A DNA stretch of 64,000 nt, taken from Streptomyces reniochalinae. GTDB lineage: Bacteria; Actinomycetota; Actinomycetes; Streptomycetales; Streptomycetaceae. The first letter of the stretch is position 1. Each line of letters opens with the position of its first letter. Of the stretch, positions 16,913-25,693 are shown piece by piece. The translations under genes were made by a program, and so were the position numbers. The stretch is from the NCBI RefSeq assembly GCF_003323735.1, contig NZ_QOIM01000037.1, forward strand, positions 301,401 to 365,400, read 5' to 3'. The notes below the pieces were generated by a model, which worked only from the letters and a program-made list of their open reading frames with translations, was not told the DNA's origin and ran no database searches.

Positions 16913-19048
16913 ATGCGAAAGCCGTTGCCGCTGCTCACCTCGCACCCGGGTGGCAGATCAGCGATGACCTGCCGCTACCGCTGCGGTGACGCCTGCTTCC
17001 ACGAGGTGCCCAACACCAGTGCGAACGAGTACGCGGGGGAGGTCATCGCCCGCGCCCTCTCGCGCCGTTCGGTGCTGCGCGCCGGTGCCGTGGTGGGGGC
17101 CGTGACGGCGGCGGGCGCCGGTGCGGTGGCGGGCCCCGGCGCGGCACCGGCCTCCGCGGCCGTCCCGGCGGGCAAGGACCGCCGGCACGGCGAGGCCCCC
17201 ACGCACGGCAAGGCCGCCAAGGGCCTGCGCTTCACGCCGGTGGCGCCGAACACGGCCGACGAGGTGACCGTTCCCGAGGGGTACGGGCAGAACGTGGTGA
17301 TCCGGTGGGGAGAACCGATTCTGCGCGGGGCCCCCGCTTTCGATCCGACGCGGCAGAGCGCCGAGGCGCAAGCCGGCCAGTTCGGCTACAACAACGACTT
17401 CCTCACGCTGCTGCCCCTGCATCCCCGTGGAGGCAGGGGGCACGGCGGCGGCGCCGACCAGTTGCTCGTGGCCAACCACGAGTACACGAACGAGGAGTTG
17501 ATGTTCGCGGGGTACGACCCCGAGAAGCCCACCAGGGAGCAGGTGGAGATCGCCTGGGCGGCGCACGGCCTGTCCGTGGTCGCCGTCGCGGGGCAGCGCC
17601 GTACCGGCACGCTGCGGGCCGTGCCGCGCCACCCGCTCAACCGGCGGATCACCGCCACCACGCCGTTCGAGGTGACGGGCCCCGCGGCGGGCAGCCGCCT
17701 GCTGCGCACCTCCGCTGACCCGCGCGGGCGCCGGGTGCTGGGCACCCTCAACAACTGTTCGGGCGGCACCACCCCGTGGGGCACGGTGCTCTCCGGTGAG
17801 GAGAACTTCAACCAGTACTTCGCCCACGCCGAGAAGGTCACCGACCCGCAGCGGGCGGCCACGCTCAAGCGGTACGGCGTCGTCGGCGGGGCGAGCCAGC
17901 GGCGCTGGGAGCGGTTCGACGACCGGTTCGACCTGACGAAGGAGCCCAACGAGGTCCACCGTTTCGGCTGGGTCGTCGAGGTCGACCCGTACGACCCCGA
18001 CTCCACGCCCCGCAAGCACACCGCGCTCGGCCGCTTCAAGCACGAGGCGGCGCAGCCGAGGCTGACGCGGGACGGGCACGCGGTCGTCTACATGGGCGAC
18101 GACGAGCGCTTCGACTACTTCTACAAGTTCGTCTCGAAGAAGACGATGCGCCGCGGCCGGAGCGCCGAGGACCGCCGCCACAACCTGTCCCTGCTGGACG
18201 AGGGCACCCTCTACGTGGCCAGGCTCTCGGGGAACAGCCCGGCCGACGAGATCGACGGGAAGGGCACGCTGCCCGAGGACGGCGAGTTCGACGGCACGGG
18301 CCGGTGGATTCCGCTGGCCGAGGGCGACAGGTCGTTCGTGGGGGGCATGAGCGCGGAGGAGGTGTACGTCTTCACGCGGCTGGCCGCCGACAAGGCGGGC
18401 GCCACCAAGATGGACCGCCCCGAGGACATCGAGCCCTCCCCGCGTACGGGGCGGGTGTACGTGGCGCTGACCAACAACACCGACCGGGGGGCGGCGGGCA
18501 AGGCGGGCCCCGACGAGGCGAATCCGCGCAGGGCCAACAAGCACGGGCAGGTGCTGGAGTTCGCCGAGCGCGGCGACGATCCTCCCCCGGCCTCCGGCCG
18601 GGAGGTGCCCCCCTCGCCGCGGTTCTCGTGGCGCCTCTTCCTGGTGTGCGGCGACCCCGAGGACCCGGGCACCTACTTCGGTGGCTTCCCCAAGGACGAG
18701 GTGAGCCCGATCTCCTGCCCCGACAACGTCACCTTCGACGCCTACGGCAACCTGTGGCTGTCCACGGACGGCAACGAGCTGGGTTCGCACGACGGGCTGT
18801 TCGGTGTCGCCACCGCCGGGGGGCGGCGCGGTCAGGTGCGGCAGTTCCTGACGGTCCCGACGGGCGCGGAGACGTGCGGGCCGCTGGTGCAGGACCGCCG
18901 CGTCCTCGTCTCGGTCCAGCACCCGGGTGAGGTGGACGGCGCCTCCGTCGAGAAGCCCGCGTCCACCTGGCCCGACGGGCCGGGGAAGTACGTGCGGCCC
19001 TCGGTCGTCGCGGTGTGGCCCGAGGACGGCTCCGACGTCGGGCGGTGA
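16913..19048 (+). CDS. phoX: PhoX-family secreted alkaline phosphatase (DUF839)
   Basis: 711 residues. The N-terminus has a Cys-containing stretch (MTCRYRCGDACFHEVPNT) before a twin-arginine signal (SRRSVLRAG, Arg51-Arg52) and a hydrophobic Ala/Gly segment, so it is exported folded by Tat. PhoX enzymes are calcium/iron-dependent phosphomonoesterases. Family-like segments include LVANHEYTNEELMF, LNNCSGGTTPWGTVLSGEENFNQYF, FGWVVEVDPYDP, HEAAQPRLTRDGHAVVYMGDDERFDYFYKF and SCPDNVTFDAYGNLWLSTDGNE. ATG 16913 has GGAGG seven bases upstream. Its stop codon is inside a four-unit 22-bp tandem repeat. Probably phosphate-regulated (PHO-box-like site upstream). Confidence 0.88.
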   Translation: MRKPLPLLTSHPGGRSAMTCRYRCGDACFHEVPNTSANEYAGEVIARALSRRSVLRAGAVVGAVTAAGAGAVAGPGAAPASAAVPAGKDRRHGEAPTHGKAAKGLRFTPVAPNTADEVTVPEGYGQNVVIRWGEPILRGAPAFDPTRQSAEAQAGQFGYNNDFLTLLPLHPRGGRGHGGGADQLLVANHEYTNEELMFAGYDPEKPTREQVEIAWAAHGLSVVAVAGQRRTGTLRAVPRHPLNRRITATTPFEVTGPAAGSRLLRTSADPRGRRVLGTLNNCSGGTTPWGTVLSGEENFNQYFAHAEKVTDPQRAATLKRYGVVGGASQRRWERFDDRFDLTKEPNEVHRFGWVVEVDPYDPDSTPRKHTALGRFKHEAAQPRLTRDGHAVVYMGDDERFDYFYKFVSKKTMRRGRSAEDRRHNLSLLDEGTLYVARLSGNSPADEIDGKGTLPEDGEFDGTGRWIPLAEGDRSFVGGMSAEEVYVFTRLAADKAGATKMDRPEDIEPSPRTGRVYVALTNNTDRGAAGKAGPDEANPRRANKHGQVLEFAERGDDPPPASGREVPPSPRFSWRLFLVCGDPEDPGTYFGGFPKDEVSPISCPDNVTFDAYGNLWLSTDGNELGSHDGLFGVATAGGRRGQVRQFLTVPTGAETCGPLVQDRRVLVSVQHPGEVDGASVEKPASTWPDGPGKYVRPSVVAVWPEDGSDVGR

Positions 19049-19112
19049 CGGCTCCGGCGTCGGATGGTGACGGCTCCGGCGTCGGATGGTGACGGCTCCG
19101 GCGTCGGGCGGT
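19025..19112. repeat. Four 22-bp tandem repeats across the PhoX gene stop
   Basis: Units at 19025-19046, 19047-19068, 19069-19090 and 19091-19112, two of them identical and two with 2-3 changes. The stop TGA (19046-19048) spans the first junction, so the array extends from coding into non-coding DNA. The following 100 bp is a decayed continuation (GACGGCGGTGAGT-type repeats). Confidence 0.85.
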
Positions 19113-19307
19113 GCCCGGCTCCGGCGGCGTGACGGCGGTGAGTGCGGTGACGTGACGGCGGTGAGTCCGGCGGCGTGACGGCCGGTGGCGCGGGTGAGGG
19201 CCGGCGCGGCGTGGGGTTGCGCCGGCCCTCGCCCTGCGCGGTGTCGGCAGCGGTGGCGACCCCCGGCGCCCCGTGCCAGGCTGTCCGGGAGGACGAAAAG
19301 GGCAAGT

Positions 19308-20684
19308 ATGTCCATACGCACGCCAACCGTTGCGGGTGCAGCCATGGAGCGAACCAGAGTTCTGATCGTCGGCGGCGGCTTCGCCGGAGTCGAGTGCGCA
19401 CGCGGGCTGGAGAGCGGCCTGCGGCCCGAAGAGGCGGAGATCGCCCTCGTCACCCCTGCCAGCTACCAGCTGTACCTGCCGCTGCTGCCCCAGGTGGCCG
19501 CCGGGGTGCTCACCCCGCAGTCCGTCGCACCGCCGCTGCGCAGGCTGCTGCACCGCACCTCGATCATCCCGGGCATGGTCATCGGCATCGACACCCACGA
19601 CAAGGTGTGCGTCGTGCGGCTGATCAGCGGGGAGACGCAGAACTACCGCTACGACCACCTGGTCCTCACCCCCGGCAGCGTGACCCGCAGCTTCGACATC
19701 CCCGGCCTCACCCAGCAGGCCCGCGGCATGAAGACGCTCGCCGAGGCCGCGTACGTGCGCGACCACGTCATCGCCCAGCTCGACCTGGCCGCGGCCAGCA
19801 CCAACGAGCAGGAGAAGGCCGAGCGGTTGCAGTTCGTGGTCGTCGGCGGCGGTTACGCCGGCACGGAGACGGTGGCCTGCCTCCAGCGGCTCACCAACTC
19901 CGCCGCCCGCCGCTATCCACGGCTCGATCCCGACCTGATCAGATGGCATCTGCTCGACATCGCCCCGAAGCTGATGCCGGAGCTGGGGGCGCGGCTGGGC
20001 AGGCGCGCGCAGCAGATCCTGCGGGAGCGCGGCACGGACGTGTCGCTGGGCGTCTCCGTCGCCAAGGCGGAGGAGCGGCGGATCACCCTCACCGACAACC
20101 GGGTGCTGCCCTCCCGGACGCTGATCTGGACGGCGGGGGTCGCCGCGAGCCCGCTCATCGGCACGCTCGACGCGGAGACGATGAAGGGCCGTCTGGTGGT
20201 GAACGCCGACTTCACCGTTCCCGGGCACCGGGGGCTGTACGCGCTCGGTGACGCGGCGGCCGTACCGGACCTGACGAAGGTCGGCGGTGCGGTCTGCCCG
20301 CCCACGGCGCAGCACGCCAGCCGCCAGGGCAAGCACATGGCGCGCAATCTGCTCGCCACCCTGCGCGGGGAGCCGATGACGCCCTACCGGCACAAGGACC
20401 TGGGTCTGGTCGTCGATCTCGGCGGCACGGACGCGGTCGCCAGGCCGTTCGGTTACGAGGTCTCGGGCTTTCCCGCCCAGGTCATCACCCGCGGCTACCA
20501 TCTGATGGCTCTGCCGACCTTCACGGCCAAGGCGCGCACGGTGGCCAACTGGAACCTCAACGCGCTGACCGGTGACGACTTCCTGCGGACCGGGTTCCTC
20601 TCCCGCCGTCCCGCCACCCTTCAGGACATGGAGGCCACCGACGCCTATCTCACCCAGGAGCGCGCTCGGGAACTGACCGCGTGA
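19308..20684 (+). CDS. ndh: Type II NADH dehydrogenase (FAD-dependent)
   Basis: 458 residues. An N-terminal FAD-binding Rossmann motif (VLIVGGGFAGVECARGL) and a second NAD-binding one (FVVVGGGYAGTETVACL), followed by the FAD-contacting YALGDAAAVPDL, are the pattern of NDH-2 enzymes that pass electrons from NADH to menaquinone without pumping protons. The C-terminal amphipathic segment (PTFTAKARTVANWNLNALTGDDFLRTGFL) is typical for membrane attachment. ATG 19308 gives a short leader peptide (MSIRTPTVAGA); ATG 19344 is an alternative start. A 25-codon ORF overlaps its stop by GTGA. Confidence 0.88.
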   Translation: MSIRTPTVAGAAMERTRVLIVGGGFAGVECARGLESGLRPEEAEIALVTPASYQLYLPLLPQVAAGVLTPQSVAPPLRRLLHRTSIIPGMVIGIDTHDKVCVVRLISGETQNYRYDHLVLTPGSVTRSFDIPGLTQQARGMKTLAEAAYVRDHVIAQLDLAAASTNEQEKAERLQFVVVGGGYAGTETVACLQRLTNSAARRYPRLDPDLIRWHLLDIAPKLMPELGARLGRRAQQILRERGTDVSLGVSVAKAEERRITLTDNRVLPSRTLIWTAGVAASPLIGTLDAETMKGRLVVNADFTVPGHRGLYALGDAAAVPDLTKVGGAVCPPTAQHASRQGKHMARNLLATLRGEPMTPYRHKDLGLVVDLGGTDAVARPFGYEVSGFPAQVITRGYHLMALPTFTAKARTVANWNLNALTGDDFLRTGFLSRRPATLQDMEATDAYLTQERARELTA

Positions 20685-20758
20685 GGTGGTTCTTCCGCAC
20701 GGTCCTCGGTGCCGTCATCCGGGAGGTCGTCCGCGCGCTCGGTCGCCGCGGCCGGTGA
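20681..20758 (+). CDS. Possible 25-residue amphipathic peptide
   Basis: GTG 20681 overlaps the NADH dehydrogenase stop (GTGA) and opens MRWFFRTVLGAVIREVVRALG plus RRGR. 23 of 25 codons end in G or C, as expected for a real gene. The peptide would form a cationic amphipathic helix, suggesting membrane contact. Translational coupling to ndh is implied. No family is recognised, and chance in such GC-rich DNA cannot be excluded. Confidence 0.35.
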   Translation: MRWFFRTVLGAVIREVVRALGRRGR

Positions 20759-20762
20759 CGGG

Positions 20763-21218
20763 TCAGGTTCCGCCCGCCAGCGACTCGGGTGGGGTTCCCT
20801 CGATCGGTGAGAGGTGGAGGGCGGCCAGGCGCCATGCGGGGCGCACGGCGGCGGAGGTGGCGGAGGGGACCGCGGAGGCGGCCGTGGTGAGGTGGTGGGT
20901 GGCGCGGAAGTGGCCGTCGACGTCGCGGCCCTCGTAGACGGACTGCTGGCTCTGGACGCCGAGGAGGACGGCGCCGTCGCCGTGGCGGCGCAGGTGTTCG
21001 GTGCGCCAGGTGAACAGGTCGTGCACCAGCGCCCCCGTCTCGTACCGTGCCAGCCAGCTGCGTTTGTCCAGCAGGAAGCCGCGCGGGCCGACGGCCACGA
21101 AGTCGTCGGTCAGCAGGGCTTCCAACCCGGGAACGTCGCCGTGCAGTTCGGCGTCCGCCCAGCGGGCACCGAACGTCGTCAGGTCGCGGGAGACCGTGGG
21201 TGTCGTGGTCCCGGCCAT
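20763..21218 (-). CDS. NTF2-like / SnoaL-type nuclear transport factor 2 protein
   Basis: 151 residues with the NTF2-like cone fold signature of DUF4440 proteins: WADAELHGDVPGLEALLTDDFVAVGPRGFLLDKRSWLARY, then a beta sheet (VHDLFTWRTEHLRRHGDGAVLLGVQSQQSVYEGRDVDGHFRATH). Such proteins are small enzymes or ligand carriers; the role is unknown. ATG 21218 is chosen because GGGAGGG lies six bases upstream on the minus strand, and longer in-frame starts lack this. It converges on the ndh side and diverges from corA. Confidence 0.75.
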   Translation of the reverse strand: MAGTTTPTVSRDLTTFGARWADAELHGDVPGLEALLTDDFVAVGPRGFLLDKRSWLARYETGALVHDLFTWRTEHLRRHGDGAVLLGVQSQQSVYEGRDVDGHFRATHHLTTAASAVPSATSAAVRPAWRLAALHLSPIEGTPPESLAGGT

Positions 21219-21372
21219 CCGGAACCCTCCCTTCTTCGCGCGTGGACTGCCCCCGCGGGTGCGCGCTCGCGCGCAGGCGTGGCCCGCGTCCCCCAGGGTG
21301 GACCCGGTGGCGCCCGCGCGCGTCGGGCGGAAGGACGAGCGCGGGTTACTCCGCCGGGCGCACGCCCGCCTA

Positions 21373-21404
21373 CTCGCCGGTACCCCCGGGGGAGTACGGG
21401 CGAG
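21373..21404. promoter_or_regulatory. Imperfect palindrome upstream of corA
   Basis: CTCGCC..TACCCCC and GGGGGAGTA..GGCGAG form a long imperfect inverted repeat 77 bp before the corA ATG, in the 262-bp gap shared with the NTF2-like gene. It could be a leader hairpin or a protein-binding site. The rest of this gap shows no other recognisable feature. Confidence 0.3.
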
Positions 21405-21480
21405 GCCCGCGCATTCGGAAGCGATTTGCGGGCACAGTTGGGGAAGACCGACGACGACGAGGAAGCCGAGGAGCCCCCAC

Positions 21481-22644
21481 ATGCCCACGGTCCCGGTGGT
21501 GCGCAGCCTGCGCCGGGTGGTGCGGCCCCGCCTGCCGCGTCCCTCGGTGGACCTCTCCCACCCGGTGCGCTCCCCGCTGGGCACCTCGGTGGTCAGCTGT
21601 GTCGCCTACGACAGCGAGGGCACGCGGCTGATGGCCGAGTGCGGCATCCAGGAGGCGCTGGCCTGCGTCCGCAAGGGCCGCGACGACTCCGGCGCGGGCG
21701 GGGGCGGTTTCGTGTGGATCGGGCTGCACGAGCCGTCGGAAGCGGAGTTCGAGGGGATCACCGAGCTGTTCGGGCTGCATCCGCTGGCGGTGGAGAACGC
21801 GATCGAGCCGCACCAGCGGCCGAAGGCCGAGTGGTTCGCCTCGCAGTCCGGCAGCGGCGGCGAGATGATGTTCGCGGTCTTCAAGACGGTCAGCTACGCG
21901 GAGCACGAGGAGCTGACGACGAGCAGCGAGGTGGTGGACACCGGCGAGATCGTCGTCTTCGCGGGCGCCGACTTCGTGATCACCGTGCGGCACGGCAGGC
22001 ACGGTTCCCTCGGCCCGGTGCGGGAGGCGTTGGAGGCCGATCCCCAGCGGCTGGCGCAGGGCCCCGCCGCGGTGCTGCACGCGGTCGCCGACCAGGTCGT
22101 CGACGACTATCTGCTGGTCGCCGACGAGGTGCAGACCGACATCGACGACCTGGAGAGCGCCGTGTTCGCGCCGCAGGCCCCCTCCGCGCGGGGCGGCGGC
22201 GCGTTCGAGACGGGCCGCATCCACCAGCTGAAGCGGGAACTGCTCGAACTCAAGCGCGCCACCCAGCCGCTGGCGCGTCCGCTGGAGCTGCTCTCCTCCC
22301 GTCCGAACCGGCTGATCGACGCGGAGATACGCAAGTACTTCCGGGACGTCGCCGACCACCTGGTGCGCGTCACCGACCAGATCGCGTCCTTCGACGCCCT
22401 CCTCGACTCCATCCTCCAGGCGCACCTGGCGCAGGTGTCCACGGCGCAGAACGAGGGCATGCGCAAGATCAGTGCGTGGGTCGCCATCGTCGCCGTGCCG
22501 ACGATGGTGTGCGGGATCTACGGCATGAACTTCGACCACATGCCGGAACTCGACTGGGTGTTCGGCTACCCGCTCATCCTCGTCGTCATCGCCGCCGCGT
22601 GCGTGGCCATGTACCGCGCGTTCCGCAGAAACGGCTGGCTGTGA
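21481..22644 (+). CDS. corA: CorA-family magnesium/divalent cation transporter
   Basis: 387 residues. A cytoplasmic N-terminal alpha/beta domain (VWIGLHEPSEAEFEGITELFGLHPLAVENAIEPHQRPK; FVITVRHG), a long helix (about 225-320) and two C-terminal transmembrane helices with the selectivity motif GMN (348-350, CGIYGMNFD) are the CorA pattern. It forms a pentameric channel for Mg2+ or Co2+. ATG 21481 has GAGGAG upstream. The HAD gene starts inside its stop codon (GTGA), so both are one operon. Confidence 0.93.
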   Translation: MPTVPVVRSLRRVVRPRLPRPSVDLSHPVRSPLGTSVVSCVAYDSEGTRLMAECGIQEALACVRKGRDDSGAGGGGFVWIGLHEPSEAEFEGITELFGLHPLAVENAIEPHQRPKAEWFASQSGSGGEMMFAVFKTVSYAEHEELTTSSEVVDTGEIVVFAGADFVITVRHGRHGSLGPVREALEADPQRLAQGPAAVLHAVADQVVDDYLLVADEVQTDIDDLESAVFAPQAPSARGGGAFETGRIHQLKRELLELKRATQPLARPLELLSSRPNRLIDAEIRKYFRDVADHLVRVTDQIASFDALLDSILQAHLAQVSTAQNEGMRKISAWVAIVAVPTMVCGIYGMNFDHMPELDWVFGYPLILVVIAAACVAMYRAFRRNGWL

Positions 22645-23294
22645 AACCCGACCTGACCGGCATCACCACCGTCGTCCTCGACGTCGGCGAGACCCTCGTA
22701 CGCGACGACCGCTACTGGGGGTCGTGGGCGGACTGGCTGGGCGTGCCCCGGCACACCCTGTCCGCGCTGGTCGGCGCGGTCGTCGCGCGGGGGCTGGACA
22801 ACCAGGAGGCGCTGCGCCTGGCCAGGCCCGGGATCGACGTGGACGCCGAGCGCGCCGCGCGGGAGGCCGCCGGGCGCGGGGAACACCTGGACGAGTCCGA
22901 CCTGTACGAGGACGTCCGCGCGGCCCTCACCGCTTTGACGGCGGCCGGCAAGGCCGTGCACGTCGCGGGCAACCAGACGGCCCGCGCGGGCGCTCTGCTG
23001 CGCGCCATGGACCTGCCCGCCGCCACCGTCTCCACCTCCGAGGAGTGGGGCTGCGCCAAGCCGGACCCCGCGTTCTTCGCCCGCGTCCTGACCACCGCGG
23101 GCAGCGCACCGGCCGCCACCCTCTACGTCGGCGACCACCCCTCCCGCGACGTGGGCCCGGCCCGCGCCGCGGGACTGCGCACCTGCCACCTCGTCAGGGG
23201 CCCGTGGGGCCACCTGTGGGCCGCGTCCCACGATCCCGCGCCCGATCTGCGCGTCACGGGCCTGCTCGCGCTGGCGGAACTGCTTCAGGCGTGA
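22641..23294 (+). CDS. HAD-superfamily hydrolase
   Basis: 217 residues. Motif I is VVLDVGETLVRDD, with the second acidic residue replaced (D-V-G-E instead of D-x-D), as in several HAD subfamilies; motif II region VHVAGNQTARAGALL; motif III lysine in WGCAKPDPAFF; motif IV YVGDHPSRDVGPARAAGLRTCHL. It resembles phosphoglycolate-phosphatase-like or haloacid dehalogenase-like enzymes; the substrate is unknown. GTG 22641 overlaps the corA stop (GTGA). Confidence 0.82.
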   Translation: MKPDLTGITTVVLDVGETLVRDDRYWGSWADWLGVPRHTLSALVGAVVARGLDNQEALRLARPGIDVDAERAAREAAGRGEHLDESDLYEDVRAALTALTAAGKAVHVAGNQTARAGALLRAMDLPAATVSTSEEWGCAKPDPAFFARVLTTAGSAPAATLYVGDHPSRDVGPARAAGLRTCHLVRGPWGHLWAASHDPAPDLRVTGLLALAELLQA

Positions 23295-23299
23295 GCGGC

Positions 23300-23324
23300 G
23301 GGGGTTCGGTGATTCCGAACCCCC
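23300..23324. promoter_or_regulatory. Perfect 10-bp inverted repeat between HAD gene and ABC operon
   Basis: GGGGGTTCGG, loop TGATT, CCGAACCCCC. It begins five bases after the HAD stop, so it may be that gene's terminator. It is also about 43 bp upstream of the ABC operon -10 box and could be an operator. Confidence 0.5.
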
Positions 23325-23366
23325 GATACGGGTGGCCGCTCCCTCGTGGCGCGGCCCGCGCGTTCG

Positions 23367-23372
23367 TAGCGT
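23367..23372 (+). promoter_or_regulatory. Leaderless -10 box of the ABC operon
   Basis: TAGCGT is followed by seven bases and ATG 23380, with no ribosome site, so the operon message probably starts at the ATG. Confidence 0.45.
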
Positions 23373-23379
23373 CGTGCCC

Positions 23380-24258
23380 ATGATGAACAGGCGAGACGAC
23401 GACGGCGGCCACGGCGGTGCGCCCGCCCTCGTCATGACGGGGGTCAGCCGCTGCTACGGGCGGCGGCGGCACAGGGTGCGGGCGCTGGGCGGTGTGGACG
23501 TGACGCTGCCGCGGGGCAGCTTCACCGCCGTGATGGGCCCCTCGGGCTCCGGCAAGAGCACCCTGCTCCAGTGCGCGGTCGGCCTCGACCGGCCGAGCGG
23601 GGGCAGCGTGCGGCTCGGCGGGGACGAGCTGACCAGGATGGGCGGACGCGCCCTGACCAGGCTGCGCCGCGAACGGGTCGGCTTCGTCTTCCAGTCGTTC
23701 AACCTGCTCCCCGCCCTCACGGCCGAGCAGAACGTGCGGCTGCCCCTGCGGCTGGCCGGCGGCGGTGCCAGGCGCGCGGACCGGGCTCGCGCCGTCGAAG
23801 CGCTGTCCCGTGTCGGCCTGGACGACCGCGCCCACAGCCGCCCCGGCGAACTCTCCGGCGGCCAGCAGCAGCGCGTCGCCCTCGCCCGCGCCCTGATCAC
23901 GGAACCCGAGCTGATCTGCGCAGACGAGCCGACCGGCGCCCTCGACCCGGCCACCGCCGAGCACGTCCTCGCCCTGCTGCGCCGCTCGGTGGACACCTCA
24001 GGCGCGACGGTGCTGATGGTCACCCACGACCCGGTGGCCGCCTCCTACGCGGACCGCGTGCTGTTCCTGGCCGAAGGACGGGTGGTGGAGGAGCTGGCCG
24101 AGGCCGGTGTGCGGGGGCCCGGTGCTGCCGCCGCCGCGCGGATCGCCGCGCGTATGCGGGCACTGGCGGGCCGGGCGGGGGCGGGCGCCGCGCCGGGTGC
24201 GGGCCCGGGGGTGCCGGCGGGCGCGGCCGGGGCGCACGCGTCGGAGGTGGCCGTATGA
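23380..24258 (+). CDS. ABC transporter ATP-binding protein (LolD/MacB type)
   Basis: 292 residues. Walker A GPSGSGKST (53-61), Q-loop VFQSFNLLPALTAEQNV, signature LSGGQQQRVALARAL, Walker B LICADEPTGALD and switch histidine in VTHDP. The sequence is typical of the cassette that pairs with FtsX-like permeases in antimicrobial-peptide or lipid efflux systems. A Gly/Ala-rich C-terminal tail of about 50 residues is unusual. ATG 23380 (or 23383) follows a leaderless promoter. The permease starts within its stop (ATGA); a histidine kinase and response regulator follow, so all four form one sensing-and-efflux operon. Confidence 0.92.
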   Translation: MMNRRDDDGGHGGAPALVMTGVSRCYGRRRHRVRALGGVDVTLPRGSFTAVMGPSGSGKSTLLQCAVGLDRPSGGSVRLGGDELTRMGGRALTRLRRERVGFVFQSFNLLPALTAEQNVRLPLRLAGGGARRADRARAVEALSRVGLDDRAHSRPGELSGGQQQRVALARALITEPELICADEPTGALDPATAEHVLALLRRSVDTSGATVLMVTHDPVAASYADRVLFLAEGRVVEELAEAGVRGPGAAAAARIAARMRALAGRAGAGAAPGAGPGVPAGAAGAHASEVAV

Positions 24259-25574
24259 CGAACGGACTCGCGCGGGCCTCGGTACGGGCGCGGCCCGTCG
24301 CGTTCGCCGGAGTGTTCTCCGTGCTGGTGCTGTCCGCCACCGTCGTGACGGCCTCCGTGGCGATGCTGCGGACGGCCTCCGGGGTGCGCCGGACCGCCGT
24401 CCGCGAGCAGCTGACCGCCATGGGGGCGGGGTTCACGGTGGTGACCGTCTACCTCTCGCTCTTCGTCATCGCGCTGGTGACGGCGCTCGCGGTGGCCCAG
24501 CGGGCCCGCGAGCACGCCCTGCTGCGGGCGGTGGGCGCGGTGCCGTGGCAGATCCGGCGCACGGTCGCCGTGGAGGCGCTGTGCACCGCCCTGCCCGCGG
24601 TGCCTCTCGGCTACGCCCTGGGGTGGCTGCTGGCGCGCGGCTGGCTGGCGGGGATGGCCGCGCACGGGCTGGTACCGGACGGTGTGCCGCTGGTCGTCGG
24701 CCTGCCGCCCGCGCTCGCGGCCTGCGGCGTGCTGGTCGTCACCTCGCAGCTCGGCGGAGTGCTCGCCGCGCACCGGGCCGCCCGTGCCCGCCCCTCCGAC
24801 GCCCTCTCCCAGACGGCGGGGGCGCGGCGCGGGCTGACGGTGACGGACGTGGTGCGGGGCGCCTCGGCGCTCGTCGCGCTGTGCGGTGCCGCGCTGTTGA
24901 CGGCGGTCACCGCGGCGGGGCCGCGCGAGGACGTCGGCGAGCACCTGCCGCTCGTGCTGCTCGCCCACCTGGTCGCCGTCGGCTGCGCGGGCCCGGCCTT
25001 GACGCGGGTGGCGGCGCTGCTGCTGGCCTGGCCCCTGCGTGTGGTCACGGCGCCGCGCGTGCTGGGCGGGGGAGCCGCGACACAGCTGGCCTTCGCGCAG
25101 CTGGGGGCGCAGGCGAGGCGGTTGTCCTCCGCCGTCACACCCGTGGCGCTGGTCGTCGCCTTCACGCTGGTCAAGCTGGCGGCGCTGGCGCACGCGGCGG
25201 AACCGTCGTGGGTCGACCTGTTCGCCACCGTCCTCTACGCCGCTTTCGCCGCCCTCGCCGCCGTCAACACGCTGGTGATGCTCAGCGCCGAACGCCGCCG
25301 CGAGGTCGCACTGCTGCGGTCGGTGGGCGCCGCGTCCTGGCAGGTCGTGCGGGTGCGAGCCGTGGAGGCGGTGACGGTCGCCTGCGCGGGCTTCGGCGCG
25401 GGCACCGCCGTGGCCCTCGCGGTGACCCTGCCCCTGGGGGCGGCCGCGGACGCCTCCCTCGCCGCGCTGCCGGCCACCGCGTGGGCGGGCCTCGGCGGCG
25501 GAGTGCTGACCCTCACCCTCCTGGCGACCCTGGCACCGGTACCGGGGCACCTGCGGCGGGCACTGCCCCGTTGA
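24255..25574 (+). CDS. FtsX-like ABC transporter permease
   Basis: 439 residues with two FtsX-like halves, each with about four hydrophobic helices: first (YLSLFVIALVTALAVAQRAREHALLRAVGAVPWQIRR) and second (VLYAAFAALAAVNTLVMLSAERRREVALLRSVGAASWQVVRVRAVEAV). The repeated RE-ALLR-VGA coupling motif confirms an internal duplication. There is no large extracellular MacB-type domain. It should export a peptide or lipid with the ATPase encoded immediately upstream (ATGA overlap). Confidence 0.9.
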   Translation: MTNGLARASVRARPVAFAGVFSVLVLSATVVTASVAMLRTASGVRRTAVREQLTAMGAGFTVVTVYLSLFVIALVTALAVAQRAREHALLRAVGAVPWQIRRTVAVEALCTALPAVPLGYALGWLLARGWLAGMAAHGLVPDGVPLVVGLPPALAACGVLVVTSQLGGVLAAHRAARARPSDALSQTAGARRGLTVTDVVRGASALVALCGAALLTAVTAAGPREDVGEHLPLVLLAHLVAVGCAGPALTRVAALLLAWPLRVVTAPRVLGGGAATQLAFAQLGAQARRLSSAVTPVALVVAFTLVKLAALAHAAEPSWVDLFATVLYAAFAALAAVNTLVMLSAERRREVALLRSVGAASWQVVRVRAVEAVTVACAGFGAGTAVALAVTLPLGAAADASLAALPATAWAGLGGGVLTLTLLATLAPVPGHLRRALPR

Positions 25575-25693
25575 GCCTACGGTGCACGAGGGCCTGCGCG
25601 GCCGTGCGGCCCGGCGGGGAACCGACGAGCCGTGCACCCGCTGCACCCGCCAGGATTGTCCGCGCAAAACGCCTACCCACGAAGACGAGTCCC

